From contig CAWCVZ010000004.1 of NCBI GenBank assembly GCA_963798865.1, positions 1,054,001-1,118,000 of the forward strand: a stretch of DNA of 64,000 nucleotides, in the 5' to 3' direction. How positions within the stretch are numbered: position 1 is the first letter of the stretch; each line of letters opens with the position of its first letter. Origin of the DNA: RBG-16-34-14 sp963798865 (GTDB lineage: Bacteria; Bacteroidota; Ignavibacteria; Ignavibacteriales; Ignavibacteriaceae). Of the stretch, positions 52,862 through 61,348 are shown one piece after another. Position numbers and translations under genes: made by a program. The notes below the pieces were generated by a model. That model did no database searches. It was not told the origin of the DNA and was given only the letters and a program-made list of their open reading frames with translations.

Positions 52862-55507
52862 TTAAAAATTTATTTCCATTCCCAAACGCACAGACATTGG
52901 CTGCTGATATCTATATGTTTTACCATAATTGGAATTCAGAACAGAAGGATTTCCGTTTTCATCAGTGTCATAATAGTGGAACTGATTTATATCTACAGGT
53001 TGTTGCTTGCTTGCAATATGAAAAATGTCTAAAATCAGACGCGAACCAGCAATATTTAAAAATGCAACTTTGTATACGAACCGTGCATTCAAATCCCATA
53101 AGGTAGAAGTTCTTCCCATGGCACCACGATCTGATAGAAATGAAAGTCCATAACCCGTATCCCACAACTCGCTTAATGGTGTCCCGCTTTGCGCTGTTAA
53201 AGTAATCCCGGTTGTAAGTCCGAATTCAAAGCTGTATGCACCGGAAAACTTAAACAGATGTGTCCTGTCATTAGGAAGTAGCCCAGTAGTCTTTATTGGT
53301 GCAAGAAAGGGATTATCATTTGACCAATTTTGATTTGGGAATTCTCCATGGGCAATCGCATCAAACAACCCCTCATAATTTCCATAATCTCTCGAAAGAA
53401 CATATGATGCCAGAAAGTTAAAATGTTCGTCAAAATGTTGTTCGATGGTAAAAATTAATGCTTTATAATTTCTTTCTGGTCTGGGGAAATCACTCAATAT
53501 CCCTCTTCCCGGATTACCTATCCTGAATCTACCCTCGCTAAGTACATATGCATCATCAATTGCTTCTCGTAATATTCTGTAAACTCCCTGAACACCAATC
53601 CGAAGATTTTTCCCCACTAATCTTTCATATCCAAGACTAAATTCATCATAGTATTGACCTCGTAAATCTTCAACCTCTGGAAATATAATATGTGATGCAC
53701 TCCAAGGAGCAATTGAAACTCCATTTTTGGAAATTCTTGGATCTTGTGGATAGAAAAAAGTAGAATCGTATCCCTGATCGGAGTAAAATCCTGTTGATTT
53801 TCCTAAATTTAATTCCTGTGAGTATCGCCCGAACGAACCAAATATTTTATTCTTCCCTGTATTATCAGGAATAAAAATTATTCCAATTCTGGGTTGTAAT
53901 GGAACAGTAACCGTTTGATCGACTTTATCATTTGATCCAATAATATATTGTCCGTCCCACCTTATTCCCACAAACGCTCTTAGATTATTAAATATTTTCC
54001 ATGAATCCTGTACAAAAAAAGAGGGAATACGTTGACTAACAGTTTGAAAACCATTACCAACATTTTCCTGATACGTTGTATCATTTTGCTTAATGATATT
54101 ATGATAGTCAAATTGATTATCTGTTCCGTTTACTTTGTACTGAATACCCACTCTGACTTGATGCACATTGGATAGAATTGAAAAAGAAACTTTAGCAATA
54201 TTGCTATACCTAAATGAATCCCATCTGACACCTACACCGCCAGCCTGTGTATCATTAGTCCAATCATTAAAAAGAATTTCGTTCCCTCTTTCAGTTGAAG
54301 GTTCACCAGTATCGTGCCTGATAACTCTGGCAATAAAACCATCCAAAAGAAAATTCTGCCCGACAGAGTAGGAACCATTCAGAGAAATGTTAACGCCTCC
54401 CTCGTTAATATATTGAAGATAAACATCAGGATTTCCTAATCCTGTCGGAGGATTTAAAACATTTCTGCCAACAGCATCTCGTACAGTTGGATCTCCAGTG
54501 ACAGTCAAGTTAATTCGTAACTGCTGAGATGCAAGCCATTTTAACTTTCCCGCAAATGAATGTCTTAAAGTTTTATCTACTCCGATACCAAAATCTGGAA
54601 CAGAAACCTCATGGTTTGAAAAGGTCGGATTATAAGCCGCAAAAAACCAGAGTTCATTCTGAATTATTGGTCCTCCCAGACTTAAACCAATATCATAATC
54701 AGAAAAATCTCCCTGAGTTGGGTCGAGCAGCCCTAACTGTTTATGATAGATGAAACTGTTGTTTGTATAAAATCCAAATGCAGATCCATGAAATTGATTT
54801 GTGCCTGAATTTGTTACTACATTTATGACACCTCCAAGTGCGCTTTGAAATTCTGCTTCATAACCTCCTGCTTTTACTTCAACTTCTTTTATAAAATTAT
54901 ATGGAAGATACGTACTGAAAACAGCAAAAAGCGGATCTGTAACTTCAACTCCATCGACAAAATATTTATTTTCAAATCCTGTAGCTCCACCAATATTTAC
55001 ACCATCGCCATAATAGCTTAAGTTTGACTGTGGAAGTAATGAAATCATGCTCTGGTAATTTCTTTCAACAGGTAGATTTTCAAAATCATTTGACCGAAGA
55101 TTCCCGCCATAAGTGGTTGAAGAGGGATCGATAAATTGTTTTTCTCCTGAAATAATTATATTGGGTAAATTATAAGCCTGCTGTTTTAATTTTATCTCAC
55201 CCAGGTTAGAGGTTTTTCCCAAACTGATTTGTACATTTTCAAAAGTTATCTCTCTATAACCAACAAAACTGATTTTAACTTTGTAAGAACCTATCGGCAG
55301 CAAAAGAATGCGGAAATAACCTTTATCATCTGTGGAGGTTCCAAGTAACCCTTGCAGACTTTCACTCTGTAAAGAAATATTAACTCCATATAAAGATATC
55401 CCTGTTGTATCAACAACCCTGCCCTCCATTCTTCCTGTTATATCCTGTGCATAGGAGAATTTTATAAGGAGAAGCACTAAAAAAACTGATTTAATAAGAA
55501 TACCCAT
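52862..55507 (-). CDS. TonB-dependent outer-membrane receptor with carboxypeptidase-like N-terminal domain
   Basis: 881 aa, intact. A signal peptide (LIKSVFLVLLLIKFSYAQD) is followed by a CarboxypepD_reg-like domain (about 25-105, GRVVDTTGISLYGVNISLQS), the plug domain (about 120-230, LRSNDFENLPVERNYQSMIS and YFVDGVEVTDPLF) and a 22-strand-type barrel ending in the aromatic residue of RLGMEINF. I see no TonB box. It probably takes up an oligomer or chelate in cooperation with HTCC-3 (same operon, 1-base gap). The ligand is not inferable. The deleted paralog at 39232 shows that the same pairing existed for HTCC-1. Confidence 0.92.
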   Translation of the reverse strand: MGILIKSVFLVLLLIKFSYAQDITGRMEGRVVDTTGISLYGVNISLQSESLQGLLGTSTDDKGYFRILLLPIGSYKVKISFVGYREITFENVQISLGKTSNLGEIKLKQQAYNLPNIIISGEKQFIDPSSTTYGGNLRSNDFENLPVERNYQSMISLLPQSNLSYYGDGVNIGGATGFENKYFVDGVEVTDPLFAVFSTYLPYNFIKEVEVKAGGYEAEFQSALGGVINVVTNSGTNQFHGSAFGFYTNNSFIYHKQLGLLDPTQGDFSDYDIGLSLGGPIIQNELWFFAAYNPTFSNHEVSVPDFGIGVDKTLRHSFAGKLKWLASQQLRINLTVTGDPTVRDAVGRNVLNPPTGLGNPDVYLQYINEGGVNISLNGSYSVGQNFLLDGFIARVIRHDTGEPSTERGNEILFNDWTNDTQAGGVGVRWDSFRYSNIAKVSFSILSNVHQVRVGIQYKVNGTDNQFDYHNIIKQNDTTYQENVGNGFQTVSQRIPSFFVQDSWKIFNNLRAFVGIRWDGQYIIGSNDKVDQTVTVPLQPRIGIIFIPDNTGKNKIFGSFGRYSQELNLGKSTGFYSDQGYDSTFFYPQDPRISKNGVSIAPWSASHIIFPEVEDLRGQYYDEFSLGYERLVGKNLRIGVQGVYRILREAIDDAYVLSEGRFRIGNPGRGILSDFPRPERNYKALIFTIEQHFDEHFNFLASYVLSRDYGNYEGLFDAIAHGEFPNQNWSNDNPFLAPIKTTGLLPNDRTHLFKFSGAYSFEFGLTTGITLTAQSGTPLSELWDTGYGLSFLSDRGAMGRTSTLWDLNARFVYKVAFLNIAGSRLILDIFHIASKQQPVDINQFHYYDTDENGNPSVLNSNYGKTYRYQQPMSVRLGMEINF

Positions 55508-55575
55508 AAATAAATTTTAAAAATTATAATCTTACGAGCATTAAATAAAATATAGAGAACTCAAAGGAAGCACTG

Positions 55576-55646
55576 CATCCACGCTTAAGGGTAATTCAGA
55601 GAAGAAAATTTAAGTGGGGAATAAAATCATCCTTAAGGGATAGATG
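55576..55646. promoter_or_regulatory. Long inverted repeat upstream of the TonB/HTCC-3 operon (copy 3 of 3)
   Basis: Arms CATCCACGCTTAAGGGT (55576-55592) and ATCCTTAAGGGATAGATG (55629-55646) with a 36-base spacer. The left arm is nearly identical to that of copy 2. It lies 69 bases before the TonB start. Confidence 0.62.
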
Positions 55647-55741
55647 ACATTTTAATTAAGCAAATCTTAAACAAATTAAGAGTAAGAAACAAGAGATGTT
55701 GAGAATAATTCTCTATAACAACAGGTTAGTGTAACGCAAAT

Positions 55742-57064
55742 TCAAAAAGATACCCCAAGGTTAAGTATATATTCCACATTCTGGTTTTCATCTGAAGCTA
55801 CTTCTACTCTTAAAATGTTATAAGGAAGAAGCAGCAAAGATAAACCAAATCCATAACCGGTATCAAAGTCTTTTATTCTTAAAGGAGATCCTTTTAATTG
55901 GGTTATACCTGTATCTGCAAATAATTGTGCATAGAGTGCAAGCCTGTAGGTTAATAGTTCTTTTGGAAGGAGAGGAATAAAATCTAATGTAATGTTTATA
56001 TCTTTTATAATGGGATGAAAAAGTTCAAGGGATCCGAGATAATAATTATTTCCTTCCCTTTCTTTGCTAAAGTGTCCTCTTATTCTTTCTTCAAAACCGA
56101 GATAAGAAAAATCATAATATGGGACGAGTCTACCGGCAGTTAGTCTTGTTGCCATTCTCCACTTGGCTCCCAGGTCACCAATCAGTTTTCTATATTCTCT
56201 GAAATCAATATTAAAAATGCTATAATTAATATTATTAAATCCTAATCCTTTGAATTGCATATAATAAGAAAATAGCATCCCTTCACTCGGGAATTGAATG
56301 AGATCGCGTGTATCATAGCTGTAGCTAAATCCAAGTTTCATTAACCTGTCAATTCTTTCATCCGATGCATTTGAACCTTTGAAATATTTGGGTGATTCTA
56401 TATAGTTAAACCCAATGTCAAAACCTGCCCAGTTAAATAATCCAAAACGGTTCCCTAAGCCGACTTCATTTACTATATAAGTATATTCAAAATCACCGCC
56501 GTAAATTTTCTTAGCTATTTCACTTCTATTAGTGATTGTTCTATGTGAAAGATGGGCATTGAAGTATACATTACTCTTATAAATTATAGAAGGTTTAAAA
56601 TATGAAATCGAAAAGGAAGGGTCATATCCTAATGCAGCACTTCCAGTAAGAGTTTCATTTCTCCCCCTGAAATTTTTTATTAAAACTGAAATGCCGTAAG
56701 AAAATTTATTCCAGTCATTATCCTTTATCTGAAAAAAAGGAATTGGATAAATATACCAGCTTTCTTCAACTTCAATATTCAGTATGCTGCTGTCTTTATC
56801 GTTAAACCTGAAATTAACTTTATTAAAAATACCAAGGCTGTAAACTCTTTCCCTGTTATAATCAAGAGTATGCTGGTCAACAGTATCTCCCGGTTCAAAA
56901 GTAAGCTCTCTCAATATTATGAAATCTTCGGTTATATCATTTCCATATATTTTTATTGAGTCAATAATGTGATGCTGCTGTTCGAAAGGTCTTAAACTAA
57001 AAATCTGGCAGAGAGAAGTGGAAGTGAACATAATTAAAATAATAGCAGAGATATAAAACTTCAT
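55742..57064 (-). CDS. BamA/TamA-like outer-membrane protein with POTRA domain
   Basis: 440 aa with a signal peptide (FYISAIILIMFTSTSLCQ). A POTRA-type domain (about 30-110, IIDSIKIYGNDITEDFIILR and YSLGIFNKVNFRF) precedes an Omp85-type barrel (about 120-440) with many amphipathic strands and a terminal LNLGVSF. It is shorter than BamA (one POTRA instead of five), so it is likelier a TamA/Omp85-related accessory protein than the essential assembly factor. It lies upstream of the TonB operon but is separated from it by 234 bases with the inverted repeat. Confidence 0.85.
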   Translation of the reverse strand: MKFYISAIILIMFTSTSLCQIFSLRPFEQQHHIIDSIKIYGNDITEDFIILRELTFEPGDTVDQHTLDYNRERVYSLGIFNKVNFRFNDKDSSILNIEVEESWYIYPIPFFQIKDNDWNKFSYGISVLIKNFRGRNETLTGSAALGYDPSFSISYFKPSIIYKSNVYFNAHLSHRTITNRSEIAKKIYGGDFEYTYIVNEVGLGNRFGLFNWAGFDIGFNYIESPKYFKGSNASDERIDRLMKLGFSYSYDTRDLIQFPSEGMLFSYYMQFKGLGFNNINYSIFNIDFREYRKLIGDLGAKWRMATRLTAGRLVPYYDFSYLGFEERIRGHFSKEREGNNYYLGSLELFHPIIKDINITLDFIPLLPKELLTYRLALYAQLFADTGITQLKGSPLRIKDFDTGYGFGLSLLLLPYNILRVEVASDENQNVEYILNLGVSF

Positions 57065-57099
57065 TAAATAATCTTAAAAAATAATTGCAAATTGTGATA

Positions 57100-57127
57100 G
57101 GTTGTCGGTAATCGGTTATCAGTAATA
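57100..57127. repeat. Heptamer repeat, left flank of the IVP gene
   Basis: Four tandem 7-base units: GGTTGTC, GGTAATC, GGTTATC and AGTAATA. The inverse complement occurs at 57539-57566, so the IVP gene is bracketed by inverted heptad repeats. Confidence 0.7.
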
Positions 57128-57139
57128 ATATTAATTTTA

Positions 57140-57519
57140 CTATTCTTTACAAAATAAATTTGATTTATCAATCATACTGTATAACATCTTTTCTACAGAT
57201 TCATTTCTTTTCAATAAATTATCTAAAATATTTTTTTCTATATAACTATAATCAAAAGCAACTTCCAACCAACGTTGTGTCTTCTGCTGTTCCCCATCAT
57301 CATCAGCCAGTTTACTTATAAAAATGCTTTTCATATCTTCTTTTTGCCCACGCTTCTGAAATTTGCGCATCGAAAGATCTGGAAGAACGTCTCACTTGAT
57401 CAGTAAGAGAGAATGTTTCTTCTTTTGGAAAGCTTTTTGAAAGTTCAAAAATTTCTTTTGCCAATTCCCGGGTTAATGTTATACACATCCAATTCTTTAA
57501 AGCTTTTAGCATATGCCAT
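57140..57519 (-). pseudogene. Four-helix-bundle protein (23S rRNA IVP/S23 family), frameshifted
   Basis: The start at 57519 (MAYAKSFKELDVYN) has GGAGGG upstream. Frame shifts near 57480 and 57325 split it. The middle frame reads LTRELAKEIFELSKSFPKEE and TFSLTDQVRRSSRSFDAQIS, and the last frame FISKLADDDGEQQKTQRWLE and AFDYSYI. These are signatures of the IVP/S23 family of four-helix proteins that occur within 23S rRNA intervening sequences and also as free-standing genes. No rRNA is nearby. The flanking inverted heptamer repeats suggest a unit inserted after gcvP. Confidence 0.82.
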
Positions 57520-57538
57520 TTTCCCTCCTATTGACTTC

Positions 57539-57566
57539 GATTACCGATAACTGATTACCGGTCACT
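57539..57566. repeat. Heptamer repeat, right flank of the IVP gene, containing the gcvP stop
   Basis: Units GATTACC, GATAACT, GATTACC and GGTCACT, complementary to those at 57100. The gcvP stop codon (57555-57557) lies inside one unit, so the repeat supplies the end of that gene. Confidence 0.7.
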
Positions 57567-60473
57567 ATTCACAGATATAGATTCTTCTGCATAGTCTGAA
57601 ATTAAATTGCAGCTGCATATCAAATTTCTGTCTCCTAAAGCACTATTAATCCTTCCTACTCCAGGCCAGAATTTATAAGCTTTTGTCCAAACAAGAGGAT
57701 AAGCAGCTTTCTCTCTTGAATATGAATGTGTCCAGTTATCTTTTATAACAGCTTCAAGAATATGGGGGGAATTCTTTAAAACATTGTCCTGCATATCTCC
57801 AATCCCGTTTTCAATTTCTCTTATCTCTTCTCTTATAGATAAAAGAGCTTCGCAAAACCTATCGAGTTCTGATTTCGATTCGCTTTCCGTCGGCTCAATC
57901 ATAAGAGTTCCCGGAACAGGAAAAGAAACAGTGGGGGCATGATATCCATAATCCATTAATCTTTTTGCGATATCTTCAACCTCAATCCCGGCAGAATTTT
58001 TAAATCCCCTCATATCAAAAATTAATTCGTGAGCTACCCTACCGTTTTTACCCGAATAAAGCACTTTAAATTCAGATTCAAGTTTTGCTTTGATATAATT
58101 TGCATTTAAAATCGCATTTTCGGTAGCTCTTGTTAAACCTTTAGCACCCATCATTTTAATATATGCATAAGAGATTATTAGAATACTTGCACTTCCCCAG
58201 GGAGCAGAAGAAACAGCAGTAATACCCTGCTTGTGTTTTAAATCTATTACAGAATGATTTGGTAGAAATGGAACAAGATGTTTTGCAACAGCAATAGGAC
58301 CCATTCCCGGTCCACCTCCGCCGTGGGGAATACAAAATGTTTTATGAAGATTAATATGGCAAACATCTGCACCAATTTTTGCAGGACTTGTTAATCCAAC
58401 TTGTGCATTCATATTTGCACCATCCATATAAACAAGTCCGCCGTTTTCATGAATAATATTACACATTTCAAGAATATCTTCTTCAAAAACTCCATGGGTA
58501 GAGGGATATGTAATCATAAATGCAGCAAGCTTCTCTTTATTTATTTCAACTTTCTTTTTTAAATCATCCATATCAACATTTCCAAGTGGAGTTGAATTAA
58601 CAACAACTACTTTCATTCCCGCCATCACTGCACTTGCGGGATTTGTTCCGTGAGCAGAAGATGGAATTATAGCAACATTTCTCTCGCTTTCACCTCTGCT
58701 TTTGTGATACTCTCTGATTACCATTAAGCCGGAAAACTCTCCCTGGGCACCCGAATTTGGTTGTAAAGAAACTGCAGAGAAGCCGGTTATTTCACATAAA
58801 TCTTTTTCAAGTTCATTAAAGATTTGTGTATAGCCATCAATCTGGTCTTGAGGAGCAAAAGGATGAATCAGCCCGAACTCGTGAAATGTAACTCCCTGCA
58901 TTTCAGTAGCGGCATTCAGTTTCATTGTGCAGGAACCGAGAGGAATCATTGAGTGAACGAGAGAAAGATCTTTATTCTCAAGTCTTTTCAGATATCTCAT
59001 CATTTCAGTTTCGGAATGAAAGGAATTGAAAACTTTATGCTGAAGATAAAGCGATTTTCTTTTTAACGATTCGGGATAATTAATTTCCAACCTAACTGCA
59101 TTATTTTCTATTTTGCTTATGTCAACCTTTCCTCCTGCAGCATCAGCAAAAACTCCAATGATTTCAACTGCATCATTAAAATCAGTTACTTCATTAACAG
59201 CAATTCCAATTGCATCTTTAAAATATCTAAAATTAATTTCTTTACTTAATGAAGTCTCCCTGATTTTATTTATCAGATGTTTATCATTTACAGGAATGAA
59301 TAAAGTATCAAAATAATTTTTATTGATTTGTTTAAACCCAAATTCCTGTATTGAAAGATCAACCAGCTTTGCAAGTTTGTGTGTTCTTTCTGCAATTTCT
59401 TTTAATCCTTTCGGACCATGATAAACTGCATACATTCCTGCCATAACAGCGAGAAGAACCTGAGCAGTACAAATATTACTTGTTGCTTTTTCCCTTCTGA
59501 TATGCTGTTCCCTTGTCTGGAGCGCCATTCTGAAAGCTGTATTTCCATGAACATCAACAGATGCACCAATAATTCTTCCGGGGATATTTCTTTTAAATTC
59601 ATCTTTTGTTGAAAAGAAAGCTGCATGTGGTCCGCCAAATCCCATAGGTACACCAAACCTTTGAGTATTTCCAACAACCACATCTGCACCAAATTCTCCC
59701 GGAGGAGTGAGTAAAGCAAGACTTAAAAGATCAGAAGCAACAGCAACCAGAATATTTTTTTCGTGCGCTGATTTAATAATTTCTGAGTAATCAATTGCTT
59801 CACCTTTATTATCAGGATATTGAAAAAGCAATCCAAAATAATCTTCAGTTAAATTAATTTCATTATAATTCCCTATTACAAGTTCAATCCCTAGGGGAAC
59901 TGCTCTGGTTCTAATTACATCAATCGTTTGTGGAAAACAATTTTCCGAAATAAAAAATTTCCCGGCATTCCTGTTTTTAGACGAATGAAGAAACATAGTC
60001 ATAGCTTCGGCAGCAGCGGTACCTTCATCAAGCAGAGAAGCATTTGCAACAGGTAAACCGGTTAAATCAATAACCATAGTTTGAAAATTCATTAAAGCTT
60101 CAAGTCTTCCCTGGGAAATTTCAGCCTGGTAAGGAGTATATTGAGTGTACCAGCCTGGATTTTCGAGAATGTTTCTCTGTATTACCGCGGGAACCCTGGT
60201 TGGATAATATCCCATTCCAATATAGGATTTATAAACTTTATTTTTTCTTGCAATCTTTTTAAGATTTTCTATAAACCTGTATTCTGTAACCGGTTCATCA
60301 AGTCCACTCAACGCGGATAAATCTTTATTTAATCTTATGCCTTTGGGAATAGTTTCATCAATTAAATTATCTAATGATGACAATCCGATAGTATCAAGCA
60401 TTTCATTAATTTGATTTTCATCGGGACCAATATGGCGGTTAACAAATTTATCGGGATGCTCAAGTATTTTCAT
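57555..60473 (-). CDS. gcvP: Glycine dehydrogenase (decarboxylating), P protein
   Basis: 972 aa, full-length homodimer-type GcvP containing both the N-terminal (about 1-450) and the PLP-binding C-terminal halves. It decarboxylates glycine and passes the aminomethyl group to lipoyl-GcvH. Motifs: FVNRHIGPDENQINEMLDTI, SLLDEGTAAAEAM, PNSGAQGEFSGL, AHGTNPASAVMAGM, and the PLP lysine in INLHKTFCIPHGGGGPGMGP. The C-terminus ends CNLISDYAEESISVNSDR; the last codons fall within the heptamer repeat, so the original end may have been altered. No gcvH or gcvT is in the window. Confidence 0.96.
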   Translation of the reverse strand: MKILEHPDKFVNRHIGPDENQINEMLDTIGLSSLDNLIDETIPKGIRLNKDLSALSGLDEPVTEYRFIENLKKIARKNKVYKSYIGMGYYPTRVPAVIQRNILENPGWYTQYTPYQAEISQGRLEALMNFQTMVIDLTGLPVANASLLDEGTAAAEAMTMFLHSSKNRNAGKFFISENCFPQTIDVIRTRAVPLGIELVIGNYNEINLTEDYFGLLFQYPDNKGEAIDYSEIIKSAHEKNILVAVASDLLSLALLTPPGEFGADVVVGNTQRFGVPMGFGGPHAAFFSTKDEFKRNIPGRIIGASVDVHGNTAFRMALQTREQHIRREKATSNICTAQVLLAVMAGMYAVYHGPKGLKEIAERTHKLAKLVDLSIQEFGFKQINKNYFDTLFIPVNDKHLINKIRETSLSKEINFRYFKDAIGIAVNEVTDFNDAVEIIGVFADAAGGKVDISKIENNAVRLEINYPESLKRKSLYLQHKVFNSFHSETEMMRYLKRLENKDLSLVHSMIPLGSCTMKLNAATEMQGVTFHEFGLIHPFAPQDQIDGYTQIFNELEKDLCEITGFSAVSLQPNSGAQGEFSGLMVIREYHKSRGESERNVAIIPSSAHGTNPASAVMAGMKVVVVNSTPLGNVDMDDLKKKVEINKEKLAAFMITYPSTHGVFEEDILEMCNIIHENGGLVYMDGANMNAQVGLTSPAKIGADVCHINLHKTFCIPHGGGGPGMGPIAVAKHLVPFLPNHSVIDLKHKQGITAVSSAPWGSASILIISYAYIKMMGAKGLTRATENAILNANYIKAKLESEFKVLYSGKNGRVAHELIFDMRGFKNSAGIEVEDIAKRLMDYGYHAPTVSFPVPGTLMIEPTESESKSELDRFCEALLSIREEIREIENGIGDMQDNVLKNSPHILEAVIKDNWTHSYSREKAAYPLVWTKAYKFWPGVGRINSALGDRNLICSCNLISDYAEESISVNSDR

Positions 60474-60578
60474 TTATCTATTCTTTCTTTAACTACTTTA
60501 AAAGAACAATATTTTTGTGTATATAAATTTAATTAAATATTGCGAAAAGAAATGAGTGTAAGAATTGAAGCTTTAATG

Positions 60579-61340
60579 CTAACTTTCCTGCAATAACTTA
60601 ATCATCGCTGCTTTTGCTGCATCCTGCTCTGCTGATTTTTTGTTTTTCCCCTGCCCTGTTCCGTACTCAATATCGCCCATCAAAACTTTAATAGTAAAAG
60701 TCCGGCTATGCTGCGGACCTTCTTCACTTACAACATAATAAGCCGGGTTTTCCATCTTCCTTGATTGTGCGAACTCAAGAAGCTGGCTTTTATAATTTTC
60801 ATCTCTAAGAAAATCATCTTTTTTAGTAACAGGTTTTATAAGTATCCTGTTTACAAATTTTTTTGTTTCCTCAATCCCTGAGTCAAGATAAATGGCGCCA
60901 ATAACAGATTCAAAAGCATCGGATAGCACCGACTTGGATCCGTTCCTGAAAGACTGTGAAAGATTTTTCCCGACAATAATAAACTCCTGCAGACTCACCG
61001 CCTCAGCTGCATCGGCAAGCACTTTGCGGTTAACAATTCTTGCTCTTACTTTGGTTAAAAAACCTTCATCATTTTCAGGGAAGTGTGCGTAAAGATATTC
61101 CGCAACTAAAAGATTTAAAACTGCATCCCCAAGAAATTCCAGCCGTTCATTAGATTTAATCTGTGCTTTGCTTTCCTCAAGATAGGACCGGTGAATCAAA
61201 GCTTGTATGAAAAGATTTTTGTTTGTTATCTTCTGCTCTAATTTCGATTCAAGCTCTAAAATCTTTTCCTCAGTTAAGAACCCCTTTAAAATCTTTTCTG
61301 ATTTTTTATTCCTTAACTTTTCAACTAAGCGGGAAAGCAT
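60579..61340 (-). CDS. rnc: Ribonuclease III
   Basis: 253 aa, a double-strand-specific endoribonuclease for rRNA and mRNA maturation. The RNase III domain (about 28-165) has the signature NERLEFLGDAVLNLLVAEYL with Glu68 and Asp72, and the second acidic cluster in SVLSDAFESVIGAIYLDSG. A dsRNA-binding domain (about 185-252) has KSQLLEFAQSR and KNKKSAEQDAAKAAMIKLL. A charged extension of about 25 residues precedes the domain. It starts 8 bases after the fabF stop, the conserved fab-rnc arrangement. Confidence 0.96.
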   Translation of the reverse strand: MLSRLVEKLRNKKSEKILKGFLTEEKILELESKLEQKITNKNLFIQALIHRSYLEESKAQIKSNERLEFLGDAVLNLLVAEYLYAHFPENDEGFLTKVRARIVNRKVLADAAEAVSLQEFIIVGKNLSQSFRNGSKSVLSDAFESVIGAIYLDSGIEETKKFVNRILIKPVTKKDDFLRDENYKSQLLEFAQSRKMENPAYYVVSEEGPQHSRTFTIKVLMGDIEYGTGQGKNKKSAEQDAAKAAMIKLLQES

Positions 61341-61348
61341 AATAAAAT

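Noticed and set aside
55742..57064. Essential BamA
   Set aside because: Only one POTRA-type domain and 440 aa; BamA is about twice as long.
57100..57566. CRISPR-like array from the short repeats
   Set aside because: Units are 7 bases, directly adjacent without spacers, and no cas gene is present.
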